64,000 bases of DNA from JAJRAN01 sp963827135 (GTDB taxonomy: Archaea > Thermoplasmatota > Thermoplasmata > Methanomassiliicoccales > UBA472). Positions within the stretch are counted from its first letter, which is position 1. Every line of letters begins with the position of its first letter. A program made the position numbers and the translations under genes. The stretch spans positions 1-64,000 of the forward strand of contig CAWGZX010000008.1 of assembly GCA_963827135.1 (NCBI GenBank), in the 5' to 3' direction. Under the pieces are notes generated by a model. It did not search any database. It was given only the letters and a program-made list of their open reading frames with translations, and was not told the origin of the DNA. Shown in pieces: positions 43,843 through 52,209 of the stretch.

Positions 43843-44286
43843 ATGATGAGCGAGGCTAAGCCCTTCGACACCAATTGCCCCAACTGCGGTGCGGCCAGGG
43901 TCGAGGGCGTCAGATACTGCCCCAGCTGCGGTCATGACCTCTTCGCCCTCGAACCGGAACCGGGGACAAGTAGCAAGAGCAGCAGCCAGACGCCGCCTCG
44001 CAGGCACAAGTCCATCGGACTGACCATAATCCTGGCCATAATCTTCCCCGGACTGGGGCATCTGTACGCGGGAAGATGGGCGAGAGGGCTCACTATCATG
44101 CTTGGTTTCATCATCGTCCTCTTGGTGATCGGAGCGATCCTAGCCCTATTGGGCGCGAGCTTGTTCGGGCTGGTCTGCGCGCCGATCGTGATCATCGGGG
44201 GGCTGCTGTTGTTCATCCCCTTCGAGCTGTGGCAGATATTCGACGCCATAGGCAGCTCCGCGGCGGTCAACATGGGCAGAGCATAG
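43843..44286 (+). CDS. Zinc-ribbon membrane protein (TM2-like)
   Basis: 147 residues (ATG ATG start; 43846 equally likely). N-terminal zinc ribbon CPNCGAARVEGVRYCPSCG, a Ser/Lys-rich linker, then two to three hydrophobic helices beginning IILAIIFPGLGHLYAGRWA, the TM2-like pattern, and a third region LVCAPIVIIGGLLLFIPFEL. Such proteins are widespread and uncharacterised. Upstream of the second hdrCB pair by 60 bases. Confidence 0.7.
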   Translation: MMSEAKPFDTNCPNCGAARVEGVRYCPSCGHDLFALEPEPGTSSKSSSQTPPRRHKSIGLTIILAIIFPGLGHLYAGRWARGLTIMLGFIIVLLVIGAILALLGASLFGLVCAPIVIIGGLLLFIPFELWQIFDAIGSSAAVNMGRA

Positions 44287-44346
44287 GGGCTGCGGTTCCG
44301 ATCGAGAAATGAAAAGGGAGATAAGCGCCTGGGGTGATGGAAGGGC

Positions 44347-44829
44347 GTGAAGAAGGCCGCGAACAGACCTGACATGGAGCACGAGCTGCAGGATGCCATC
44401 TCCCAGATGGATCTGTGGAGGTGCCACCAATGCGGCCAATGCACGCCGGTCTGCCCTTCTGCCAGGCACGACGGCATCAGGACGAGGGAGGTGATGGAAC
44501 GCGCATCGATCGGGGCCATCGACCTGAGCAAGGACGTCTCGATCTGGCAATGCGTGATGTGCAACTCCTGCTCGGAGAGGTGCCAGCTAGGGGTGGATCC
44601 AGCGCACGTGATCACCCTCCTGCGCAACGCCGCCGCCCTTCAAGGAAATCGCCCGGAGCACTTCGCCGAGGAGCTGAGGCTCTTCAAGTCCTCTGGCATG
44701 TCCTTTCCCCGGACCGGGCTCACCAAGAAGATAAGAAAGGAGTTCTCATTGCCCGACCTCGAGGTCTCAGCGGAGACCATGGATGAGCTCTCCAAGCTGC
44801 TCATCAGGACGAAACTTGGGAGGCTCTAG
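44347..44829 (+). CDS. hdrC2: Second heterodisulfide reductase subunit C
   Basis: 160 residues from GTG 44347 after GGAAGGGC. Motifs CHQCGQCTPVCP and CVMCNSCSERCQ with HDGIRTREVMERASIG. Related to but distinct from the HdrC at 42181 (different flanks and C-terminus). Ends in TAG directly before the ATG of hdrB2. Confidence 0.88.
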   Translation: MKKAANRPDMEHELQDAISQMDLWRCHQCGQCTPVCPSARHDGIRTREVMERASIGAIDLSKDVSIWQCVMCNSCSERCQLGVDPAHVITLLRNAAALQGNRPEHFAEELRLFKSSGMSFPRTGLTKKIRKEFSLPDLEVSAETMDELSKLLIRTKLGRL

Positions 44830-45660
44830 ATGGGCGAAGGACACCTCCTCTACACTGGCTGCCTGATCCCGGCGAGGTTGCCGTATCTGGAAGCTTCTTC
44901 CCGCTTCGTCCTGGACAAGCTGGGCGTCGAATACGAGCCGTTCCCATCCGGGACGTGCTGCGTGGAACCGATCGGCCTCCGGTCACTGGGCTATGATGCC
45001 TGGTTGACCGTCGTCGCCAGGATGCTCTCCATCGCCCAGGGGGAGGACAAGGACGTTCTCGCCCTTTGCAACGGCTGCTTCATGTCCTTCAAGGAGGCGG
45101 CGCATCGGCTGGAGGACGCCGACCTCAGGGACGAGGTGAACGAGAGGCTGGCCCCGATCGGAAGGAGGTACGACGGAGGAGTGAAGGTTAGGCATGTGCT
45201 CGAGCTGCTGGAAGAATTCGGGGCGGCGAGGATGGAGTCGCTGGTGACCGTGCCCCAATCGAGGCTGCGCATCGCTTTGCACCCCGGTTGCCACGTAATC
45301 CGGCCGAGCAAGGTGCTCAAGGTAGATTCCCACTACTCGCCGAGGGTGCTCGCCGACATAGCCCTAAGGACGGGCGCGGATGTAGTGGAGAACGAGGCCT
45401 GGCCGAGATGCTGCGGAGGGGGGCTGGCGGGAGTGGACGACCGAATATCCAATGCCATTCTCCAGGAGGGCGTCGATGCTTTCAAAAGGGCGGGGGCGAA
45501 CTGCATCCTCACCCCTTGCCCTTTCTGCTTCGTGCAGTTCGACCTCAGGCAGAAGGCGGGACTTCCCGTCCTCTACGTAACGGAGCTTGTGGCCATGGCC
45601 TTTGGAGCCAAGGCTGACGAGATAGGGCTGAAGTACCATCGAATAAAGCTTGAGGTATGA
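44830..45660 (+). CDS. hdrB2: Second heterodisulfide reductase subunit B
   Basis: 276 residues. CCG1: YTGCLIPARLPY, TCCVEPIG, CNGCFMSF. CCG2: HPGCHVIRPSKV, RCCGGGLAGVDD, CPFCFVQFD. All cysteines expected to ligate two noncubane clusters are present. With hdrC2 it forms a second complete HdrBC arm, which may dock on the single HdrA-MvhD or take a different disulfide. Convergent with nadC, stops adjacent. Confidence 0.88.
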   Translation: MGEGHLLYTGCLIPARLPYLEASSRFVLDKLGVEYEPFPSGTCCVEPIGLRSLGYDAWLTVVARMLSIAQGEDKDVLALCNGCFMSFKEAAHRLEDADLRDEVNERLAPIGRRYDGGVKVRHVLELLEEFGAARMESLVTVPQSRLRIALHPGCHVIRPSKVLKVDSHYSPRVLADIALRTGADVVENEAWPRCCGGGLAGVDDRISNAILQEGVDAFKRAGANCILTPCPFCFVQFDLRQKAGLPVLYVTELVAMAFGAKADEIGLKYHRIKLEV

Positions 45661-46500
45661 TCAGGCCTGTTGCTGCGGCGGCTTGACCGCGGTCACCTCG
45701 AGATTGAAGTGCGCAGCCTTGGCCGAATGGGTTATCCAGCCGAGCGAGAGAATGTCGGCGTACTTCGCGTAGTGGGGCGCGGTGTCGGGGGACAGGCCTC
45801 CGGACACCTCCACCATGACCTTCTCGTTGAGCCTCTTGACGGCGAGATACGCGACCTCCACCTGCTCAGGGCGCATGTTGTCGAGCATGATTATGTCCGC
45901 TCCGGCCTTGGCCGCCTCCACCGCCTGCTCCACCGTCTCCACCTCCACCTCCACCTTCTTGCTGAAGGAGACGCTCTTGGCCTTGGCGATGGCCTGGGTG
46001 ATCGACCCCACCACCCTCAGATGGTTGTCCTTGATCAGAATCGCGTCGTCCAAGCGGAAGCGGTGCGGGTCGCCGCCTCCCATGGCGACGGCCTTCTTCT
46101 CATAGTAGCGGAAGCCAGGGGTGGTCTTCCTGGTCGCGGCTATCTTGACATTAGGGTTATGCTTGCGGCATTCGCGCACGATGTTATTGGTAGTGGTGGC
46201 CACGCCGCTCATCATCATCAGGAAGTTGAGCGCTAAGCGCTCCCCGAGCAGGATCTTCTTCAAGGGCCCTTCTACCACGAGCACGTCCTCGCCCTTGGCC
46301 ACGCGCTCCCCGTCCCGGGCCATGGGGAAGACGTTGACCCCGACCTCCTTGAATACCTCGATGGCCTCCTCCAGACCGGCCAGGAGGCAGTCCTCGTTGG
46401 CCCTGATGCGGGCGGAGCCCATCTCGTCACCGATAAGCGTATCGCTGGTGATGTCCCCGAACCCGATGTCCTCATCGAGGTACTCGCCGATCTTGCTCAT
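45661..46500 (-). CDS. nadC: Quinolinate phosphoribosyltransferase
   Basis: 279 residues. DEDIGFGDITSDTL, ERLALNFLMMMSGVATTTN, AATRKTTPGFRYYEKKAV and IMLDNMRPEQVE are the NadC signatures; it makes nicotinate mononucleotide from quinolinate and PRPP in NAD synthesis. GGGDPHRFRLDDAILIKDNH contains the phosphate and metal ligands. nadA and nadB are not in the window. Start supported by a TATA box 24-33 bases upstream, so the mRNA is probably leaderless. Confidence 0.93.
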   Translation of the reverse strand: MSKIGEYLDEDIGFGDITSDTLIGDEMGSARIRANEDCLLAGLEEAIEVFKEVGVNVFPMARDGERVAKGEDVLVVEGPLKKILLGERLALNFLMMMSGVATTTNNIVRECRKHNPNVKIAATRKTTPGFRYYEKKAVAMGGGDPHRFRLDDAILIKDNHLRVVGSITQAIAKAKSVSFSKKVEVEVETVEQAVEAAKAGADIIMLDNMRPEQVEVAYLAVKRLNEKVMVEVSGGLSPDTAPHYAKYADILSLGWITHSAKAAHFNLEVTAVKPPQQQA

Positions 46501-46523
46501 CGGGTTGAAAATAATGATTGGTG

Positions 46524-46533
46524 AATATATACC
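46524..46533 (-). promoter_or_regulatory. TATA box of nadC
   Basis: GGTATATATT on the minus strand, 24-33 bases before the nadC ATG at 46500, matching the archaeal consensus and leaderless spacing. Confidence 0.6.
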
Positions 46534-46646
46534 TATTTAGTAGCGGCAAATGACCCAACTATCCATGATCATCACCCCAACTCCGATCTTGGCCAGTGGT
46601 CCACCTGGAAGGCCATCTTATGACGGGGTTCTACTTCCTGCGCAGT

Positions 46647-47939
46647 TTAGAGCTCGAACGCCTGCCCGGTCTTGGGCATGATGACGTTGAAGTCCTTCTC
46701 CAGGTCCTTGGCCAGGAGCTGAGGCTGGTCGGAGTGCATCAGGACCACGTTCTCCGGCTTGCATCCTTTGATAAATTTCAGCAGCTGCTCGTGGTCGGCG
46801 TGCGCTGACAGGTCGAACTGCTCCACCTCGCACTTGACCTTGATGCGCTTCATCTCGACGGGGCCAAGGATCTCCTCGGGGCTCCTCCCGCGCGATGAGT
46901 CGGCGAGCACCTCGATCATGCCCTTGTCCTTGAGCAATCGGCCGTTAGACTCCGGCACCTGGTAGCCGGTCATGAGGATCGATGTCTTCGAATCGTTCTG
47001 GAAGGCGTCGATATACTCCAGCACCGGGCCCCCGTCCAACATTCCGCCGGTGGTGACGATGACCTCCGCGTCCCTCTTCACCTTGCGCCGGTCAGAGGAC
47101 GTACGAACGGTGTGGAAGCGGTTGAAGGCGCGCTTGAAGTCCTTCAGGTTGAGATGCTCAGGGAAGTCGAGGTAGATGCGGTTGACGTGCTTGCCCATCC
47201 CGTCGACCCACATGTTGAGCTTAAGGTCCTTGAGCAGGAGCATGACCTCCTGCGTGCGGCCGACGGCGAAGCAGGGAATGATCGCCCTGCCTCCGCGTTC
47301 TACCGCTTGCTTCACCTTCTCGATGAAGCGGTACTCCTCCTTGAGGCGGGTGTTCTCATGGCTGCGGCCGGCGTACGTGCCCTCGATGAAAAGGTTGTCG
47401 CACTTGACCGGGATCGCGCCCCTCACCAGGCGGGTGGAAATGGTATTCAGGTCGCCGGTGAACAGCGAGGTCTTGTTGCCGTTCAGCTCGTACATCGTGG
47501 CGCCAGGTATGTGCCCGGCACGGTGCAGCTTGACCTCGAAGCCGCCCCAGTCCAAGGACTGCCCGAAGTCCTTGAGGACGAAGCTGGACATGGCTAGGCG
47601 GATGTCCTCGGGCTCGAACGGCCGGTGATGGCCCTCCATGTCCGCGATCTTGAGGGTGTCCAGCCAGATGAGCTGAGATACCTCATAGGTGCTCTCGGTG
47701 GACAGCACCCGGGCGTCTCGATTCTCGCGGCAGAGCCAAGGGATCATGCCAGAATGGTCCAAGTGGCTGTGGGTGAGAAGGATGTGGTCGACCATCTGCG
47801 GTGGAGGCTGTGGCGGCACCGGGGCCTCCTTGGGCCGGAGCTTGAGCCCATACTCGATCAATATGTTGGCGCCGTGCTCCTCGATATAAGCGCCTATCTT
47901 GCCGACCTCTTCCGCCCCGCCTAGGAACTGTACTTTCAT
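46647..47939 (-). CDS. Beta-CASP ribonuclease (aCPSF2-like)
   Basis: 430 residues. MBL metal motif THSHLDHSGMIP, later FTGDLNTISTR and HRAGHIPGATMY; beta-CASP motifs A to C in IIPCFAVGRTQEVMLLL, IVTTGGMLDGGPVLEY and DLSAHADHEQLLKFI. No N-terminal KH domains, so it matches the shorter archaeal CPSF-like type rather than aCPSF1, the termination factor. A cytosolic RNA endo- or exonuclease acting in RNA maturation or decay. Confidence 0.88.
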   Translation of the reverse strand: MKVQFLGGAEEVGKIGAYIEEHGANILIEYGLKLRPKEAPVPPQPPPQMVDHILLTHSHLDHSGMIPWLCRENRDARVLSTESTYEVSQLIWLDTLKIADMEGHHRPFEPEDIRLAMSSFVLKDFGQSLDWGGFEVKLHRAGHIPGATMYELNGNKTSLFTGDLNTISTRLVRGAIPVKCDNLFIEGTYAGRSHENTRLKEEYRFIEKVKQAVERGGRAIIPCFAVGRTQEVMLLLKDLKLNMWVDGMGKHVNRIYLDFPEHLNLKDFKRAFNRFHTVRTSSDRRKVKRDAEVIVTTGGMLDGGPVLEYIDAFQNDSKTSILMTGYQVPESNGRLLKDKGMIEVLADSSRGRSPEEILGPVEMKRIKVKCEVEQFDLSAHADHEQLLKFIKGCKPENVVLMHSDQPQLLAKDLEKDFNVIMPKTGQAFEL

Positions 47940-47956
47940 CTTCCCCCATCCTTCGA

Positions 47957-48376
47957 TTATGATCCCATCAATTGAATAACGACCTTTCTCTCCCTTCCAC
48001 CGTTGTCCAGCTCCATGAGCACCACTTGTTGCCAGGTGCCCAGGTCGGGAACGCCCTCGTGGAAGGGGACTGTTATCGACGCGCCCAAGAACGACGAGCG
48101 GACATGGGCATGCCCGTTCATGTCGTTCCAGGTCTTATGATGCTCGTACTCGATCCCCTTGGGCATCAGACGGTGCAACGCCTCGCGCATGTCCTTCCTA
48201 AGCCCAGGCTCGAACTCCATGGCGAAGATGGCCGCGGTCGAATGCGGCACGAAGACGCATGCGAGCCCGCCCTTGAGCGAGGACTCGACCAGAGCCTTCT
48301 TCAGCTCTCCAGTAAGGTCGATGATGTCACCTTCGTGCTGAGTCTGCAGGTGCAGGACCTTACGGAAGATCGCCAT
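47957..48376 (-). CDS. YjbQ / UPF0047 family protein
   Basis: 139 residues with the family core: LACVFVPHSTAAIFAMEFEP, HHKTWNDMNGHAHVRSSFLG and LGTWQQVVLMELDNGGRER. The His/Asp/Glu set forms a metal-like pocket; homologues have weak thiamine-phosphate synthase activity and are annotated as 'secondary thiamine-phosphate synthase'. True role uncertain. Same strand as the beta-CASP gene, 17 bases upstream of it. Confidence 0.88.
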   Translation of the reverse strand: MAIFRKVLHLQTQHEGDIIDLTGELKKALVESSLKGGLACVFVPHSTAAIFAMEFEPGLRKDMREALHRLMPKGIEYEHHKTWNDMNGHAHVRSSFLGASITVPFHEGVPDLGTWQQVVLMELDNGGRERKVVIQLMGS

Positions 48377-48612
48377 GCTTTCAAGTGGCTAATTTCCCAC
48401 ATATATTAGCCATTATCGGTTTGGGATGTTTTTTGGAGCGCTCGTGCATTCCATTAACCCAGGCATCCGATATTTTGTATCTAATTACGATTTCCTCAAT
48501 CCCCGCGAGTTCCGCTCCTTCTATGAAGACCTTAGCAAGTTCTACGTCACATTGGGAAATGACGATATGTTCCTTCGACACTAATACGTCAAATGACGAA
48601 AAATTAATAACC

Positions 48613-48996
48613 GTGGGAGAAAAATGGGTCTCTGTGTCTGACTTCGCGATCGGTAGATTCGGAAGAGGCGGGGAAAGGTCGGACCCTAACAAGGTATGGC
48701 TCGCCTCTAGCTATCGTGTGATGCTAATAAAAGAAGGCATCGAAAAAGCGGGAAGCATAAACAAGCTCGGGAGAGAGCTGGGGTACCGCTCCCGGGTCCA
48801 TCCGGGATGGTCGATCAGGCAGATCCTGCTCGGTTACCAGCCATTCCCCACGGAAAGGCTGACCCGCCTTGCGGAATTCCTAGGCAAGCCGATAGATGAT
48901 GTGCTCCAGCATCAGACCAAGCAGAGGTCGGTGACCGTGGAGAGCACCCGGGACGCGCTGTACAGATATGGTCTCGGATGCTACTTCCCCAGATAA
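48613..48996 (+). CDS. Helix-turn-helix domain protein
   Basis: About 127 residues from GTG 48613; GTG 48634 is another candidate. The frame stays open upstream, but that part (from 48385) does not look like protein and has no promoter, while a TATA-like AAATTAATAA lies at 48601-48610. Core: VMLIKEGIEKAGSINKLGRE, LGYRSRVHPGWSIRQILLGY, PFPTERLTRLAEFLGKPIDD, an XRE-like fold seen in euryarchaeal small regulators. Ends in a strong T-tract terminator. Confidence 0.6.
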   Translation: MGEKWVSVSDFAIGRFGRGGERSDPNKVWLASSYRVMLIKEGIEKAGSINKLGRELGYRSRVHPGWSIRQILLGYQPFPTERLTRLAEFLGKPIDDVLQHQTKQRSVTVESTRDALYRYGLGCYFPR

Positions 48997-49020
48997 TCGG
49001 CAACAAAACGTCTGCTATCG

Positions 49021-49045
49021 TTTTTTCCATATTTTTTCATTTTTT
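49021..49045 (+). terminator. Triple T-tract terminator
   Basis: Three runs of six T (49021-49026, 49032-49037, 49040-49045) about 25 bases after the HTH gene stop. Multiple U-tracts are the usual archaeal termination signal. Confidence 0.65.
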
Positions 49046-49094
49046 ATGTTCATCCAGGGAAAGTGATTTATACCAACCTTGTCATAATACTTGT

Positions 49095-49113
49095 GTCGGA
49101 CATTACGTCCGAC
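49095..49113 (+). promoter_or_regulatory. Perfect hairpin/palindrome before a membrane gene
   Basis: GTCGGAC-ATTAC-GTCCGAC, 7-base fully paired arms and a 5-base loop, ending 7 bases before the ATG at 49121. A TATA-like ATTTATA near 49066-49072 would place the transcription start at about 49095, so it is either a 5'-leader hairpin at the start of the mRNA or an operator. Confidence 0.5.
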
Positions 49114-49120
49114 CGAAGGG

Positions 49121-50095
49121 ATGGGCGTGCTATTCAGCAGAAGGAAGAGGGACCAGACCACTCACTCGCTGCTTAGGAGCGGGGTCTATCGACTCAATGA
49201 CATAGAGGACGAGGAGATAGAGCAGTTCAACGGCGCGAAGTCCGCATACGGCTTCTGGAGCGCGGCCAAGTACACCTTCATCCTGACCGTTCTGCTGTGG
49301 TGGCTTCCCGTGTTCGGGCAGATGATCGCGGGATATGTAGGCGGCAGACGCGCCGGGACGCCGGGAAGGGCGATCCTCGCAGCTCTTTTCCCATTGATAT
49401 TCATCTTCTGCATCTCGACCGCTTTCGACCTGGGCTACATCCCGACGGAGATCAACGGCATCATCATCGACCCGAACGCGCTGATGAACGGCGCGGGGCA
49501 GAACATCCCGTTCGTCGGACCCTATCTGGCCTTCGCGACCATGTACATCAACTCTTGGATGGGCGCGATCCAGGCAATCACCCTGCTTAAAGTGGACAAC
49601 TACATAATCACCATCGCCTTCGCCTACATCGGTGGAATAATCGCCGACCAGACGCGCCGCGAGATGGAGTACATCGCTGCCCACAGCGGTCACGAGACCA
49701 ATATCGTGGTCGGAAGGGAGCACTCCGTCGACCAGGCTCCCGTGAGGGCGAGGGGGCTGAGGTACACCAAGCCGCGGCCGACCCACTCCGAGAGCAGCTT
49801 CGAGGACATGAGCAACGTCGGTGGCGACGCCTCCTTCGAGAAGGACGAGGAGGAGACGCCAATCCGCGTGACCAAGAGGAGATTCTCAACACCTTCCTCC
49901 GACGCGCCCATGAGCAAGAAGGAGATCAAGCAGAAGGTAAAGCTCATGGAGCGCGCCCAAAAGGACGTGGAGCGCAAGGCCAAGGGCAAGAGCCCGGTGG
50001 ACGGCCTCGTCAACAGGTCCTCCAAGAAGGCCTCCCCCAAGGCGCACACCCCAAAGGGGGACGGGGACGGGCCGGGCGGATGGGAGTACATTTAG
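49121..50095 (+). CDS. Membrane protein with long charged cytosolic tail
   Basis: 324 residues from ATG 49121. Positively charged N-terminus (FSRRKRDQTT), about four hydrophobic segments between residues 45 and 195 (FILTVLLWWLPVFGQMIAGY, VGGRRAGTPGRAILAALFPL, VDNYIITIAFAYIGGIIADQ), then 130 residues of disordered, basic and acidic tail (MSKKEIKQKVKLMERAQKDV). No known family; found in related archaea as hypothetical. The tail could tether a partner to the membrane. Confidence 0.65.
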   Translation: MGVLFSRRKRDQTTHSLLRSGVYRLNDIEDEEIEQFNGAKSAYGFWSAAKYTFILTVLLWWLPVFGQMIAGYVGGRRAGTPGRAILAALFPLIFIFCISTAFDLGYIPTEINGIIIDPNALMNGAGQNIPFVGPYLAFATMYINSWMGAIQAITLLKVDNYIITIAFAYIGGIIADQTRREMEYIAAHSGHETNIVVGREHSVDQAPVRARGLRYTKPRPTHSESSFEDMSNVGGDASFEKDEEETPIRVTKRRFSTPSSDAPMSKKEIKQKVKLMERAQKDVERKAKGKSPVDGLVNRSSKKASPKAHTPKGDGDGPGGWEYI

Positions 50096-50184
50096 GCGCA
50101 GCGGCAGGCGATGTCGCGCCTTAACCAACCCCTTGGTCGAAGGAGTTAAATACAGCCATTTTTTACTCGAGTCGGCGTTTCACG

Positions 50185-50502
50185 ATGAAGTATTGCCCTT
50201 CATGCCGATCACTGATGATGCCTGACAGGAAGACCAACTTGTTCGTTTGTCGGAAGTGCGATTGCACCGCCGACATGGACAAGAACCTCTGCAAGACGGT
50301 CAAGGTGGCCGACGTCCGCCAGAAGGAGATGGCGGTCATAGAGGGACCGACCGCGCCGACCCTCCCGCGGACCACCGTGGAGTGCCCCAAGTGCGGGCAC
50401 AACGAGGCCTTTTGGGTACTGAGGCAGACCCGCGCAGCAGATGAGCCGGAGACCAAGATCTATCGCTGCGTAAAGTGCTCTCACTCGTGGCGCGAATATT
50501 GA
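50185..50502 (+). CDS. tfs: Transcription factor S (TFS)
   Basis: 105 residues. N-terminal ribbon YCPSCRSLMMPD with CRKC, C-terminal TFIIS-type ribbon CPKCGHNEAFWVLRQTR, RAADEPETKIYRC and CVKC. The acidic DE in RAADEPET enters the RNA polymerase funnel and triggers RNA cleavage to rescue backtracked complexes. TATA-like TTAAATAC lies about 35 bases upstream. Clustered with PCNA as in many Thermoplasmatota. Confidence 0.95.
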   Translation: MKYCPSCRSLMMPDRKTNLFVCRKCDCTADMDKNLCKTVKVADVRQKEMAVIEGPTAPTLPRTTVECPKCGHNEAFWVLRQTRAADEPETKIYRCVKCSHSWREY

Positions 50503-50570
50503 ATCCAGACTTAGCGTTCTGACAATCTTTATTAAACCCCTTGCGATTATCGAGTAGAAGGGGGAATGTT

Positions 50571-51308
50571 TTGTTCCAAGCCAAGGTCAAGTCCGAGACT
50601 CTCAAGGGCATCGTCGACGTCGTCTCCACGCTCGTGGACGAGGCCAAGTTCAACATTGACGCCAAGGGAGTGGCTCTGAAGGCCGTCGACCCGGCCCACG
50701 TGGCCATGATCGACATGAAGATAGAGAAGAGCGCCTTCGAGGAGTTCTCAGCGGACGATACCGAGCTCGGAATAGACCTGGACAAGATCAAAGAGGTCCT
50801 GCGCCTCGCAAGGAGCGGGGACATCATCTCGCTGGAGCAGGACGAGGAAAAGAACCGATTGGTGATCAACGTGGGGAACGTCACCAGGCGCATGAACCTC
50901 GTCGACACCACCGGCATGTCCGACCCCAAGGTGCCCAACCTCAACCTGCCCGCCAAGGTGGCCGTGGCCTCCGAGGAGCTGCAGAAGGGCATCAAGGCCG
51001 CCGAGAGCATATCCGACCACATCGCCCTCACGGCGCAGCCGGACGGCTTCGAGATGGTCTCCGAGGGCGACACCGACTCCGTATCGCTGAAGCTGTCGAA
51101 GGACCAGCTCGTGTCCCTCGAATGCAAGGAGGTCGTCAGGTCCTTATTCCCTCTGGACTACTTCTCCAACATGATCAGGGCAATCCCCGCGGGAACGGTC
51201 ATCACCATGAGCTTGGGCAACGATTATCCGGTGAAGCTGGAGTTCTCCATCGCCGATGGGCGGGGGGCCGTGAACTACCTCTTGGCGCCGAGGATCGAGT
51301 CCGACTGA
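50571..51308 (+). CDS. pcn: PCNA sliding clamp
   Basis: 245 residues from TTG 50571 (AAGGGGGAATGTT before it), giving MFQAKVKSETLKGIVD as in other archaeal clamps. GVALKAVDPAHVAMIDMKIE, interdomain loop region and the C-terminal FPLDYFSNMIRAIPAGTVIT are typical. Homotrimeric ring that tethers polymerase, ligase and FEN1; ligase lies 3.4 kb away. TATA-like CTTTATTAAA at 50527-50536. Confidence 0.95.
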   Translation: MFQAKVKSETLKGIVDVVSTLVDEAKFNIDAKGVALKAVDPAHVAMIDMKIEKSAFEEFSADDTELGIDLDKIKEVLRLARSGDIISLEQDEEKNRLVINVGNVTRRMNLVDTTGMSDPKVPNLNLPAKVAVASEELQKGIKAAESISDHIALTAQPDGFEMVSEGDTDSVSLKLSKDQLVSLECKEVVRSLFPLDYFSNMIRAIPAGTVITMSLGNDYPVKLEFSIADGRGAVNYLLAPRIESD

Positions 51309-51310
51309 GG

Positions 51311-52086
51311 CTAGAGCTTCAACTCCTCGATTATCCTCTTCTCCTCTTTCGGGACCTGTACCACGATGGTGATCTTATCCCGGATGGAGATCTTGGCTAT
51401 CTTGTCCCGCAGCAGCTCGTCTATCTGGAATATGCCTGCGGAGTTGTTCATGCATATCTCCACCCGGATGGGGCGCTCGTCCCCTTTCCGATATAGACCT
51501 TGTCGATGGCCAGCGCCGAGACGGAGTGGATGTTGACGCTCCCCGCGCTGAAAGGTATCCGCGCCCTGCCCTTCTCCATGTCCAAGGCGTCCCCGACCCT
51601 AACCACGCTCGCCTCCAGGGTCAGGGGCTGCAGGTCGCTGCGGTGCGTGATCATGGCATGCAGGACCTCGATCATGACCGTGGTCATATCGACCTCGGAG
51701 TAGAGGCCGTCGAGGAGGCGCTTGATGACGCTCGGCGCCAAGGCGACCGAAAACTCCTCGTGGTTGTCCCGGTGGACCGCGTGGCCGATGTCGTGCAGCG
51801 CCGCGGCCAGGACCACCACCACCTCCGCGTCCTCCTTGCGCATGCCATAGCTCTTCGATATGTCGGGCACGTCCCCTGCATCCATCAGCAACCGCAGCAT
51901 CTTCAGCGCCGAGCGGGCGACGATCTTGACGTGCGTGGGGCCGTGGTCGTTGTACCCCAAGCGGTCGATGGCGGTGATGTTCGAGGCGCGCCAATAAGCC
52001 TTGAGCTCAACGTCGGAGTTGATGCGCTCGACCACTGTGGCCAAGGTCTTGTTGCCCTGCAGCGGCACCTCGAAGGGATGGGCCAT
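51311..52086 (-). CDS. HD-domain phosphohydrolase, one frameshift
   Basis: HD metal motif LAAALHDIGHAVHRDNHEEF with earlier DHGPTHVKIVARSALKML; likely a nucleotidase or phosphodiesterase. As written the frame stops at 51448, but adding one base in the C run 51481-51484 continues into DERPIRVEICMNNSAGIFQI and ends KRIIEELKL at a TAG at 51311-51313, giving about 258 residues, the usual length. The C-terminal extension is conserved in archaeal homologues. Ends 2 bases from the PCNA stop (convergent). Confidence 0.8.
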
Positions 52087-52209
52087 AATGTAGGCAGGAG
52101 CCCTGGAGGATAAAAGGCCATCGCGGGGCTCCAGTGGCTTGCGAGGTATCTACAAAAGGTTTAAACCGCGAGTCTGATTATTCCCCGCCCAACCCCTGAG
52201 GTGCATTGT

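Noticed and set aside
48385..48612. Possible upstream extension of the HTH gene
   Set aside because: Low-complexity translation without homology feel, overlaps the promoter region; the start was placed later.
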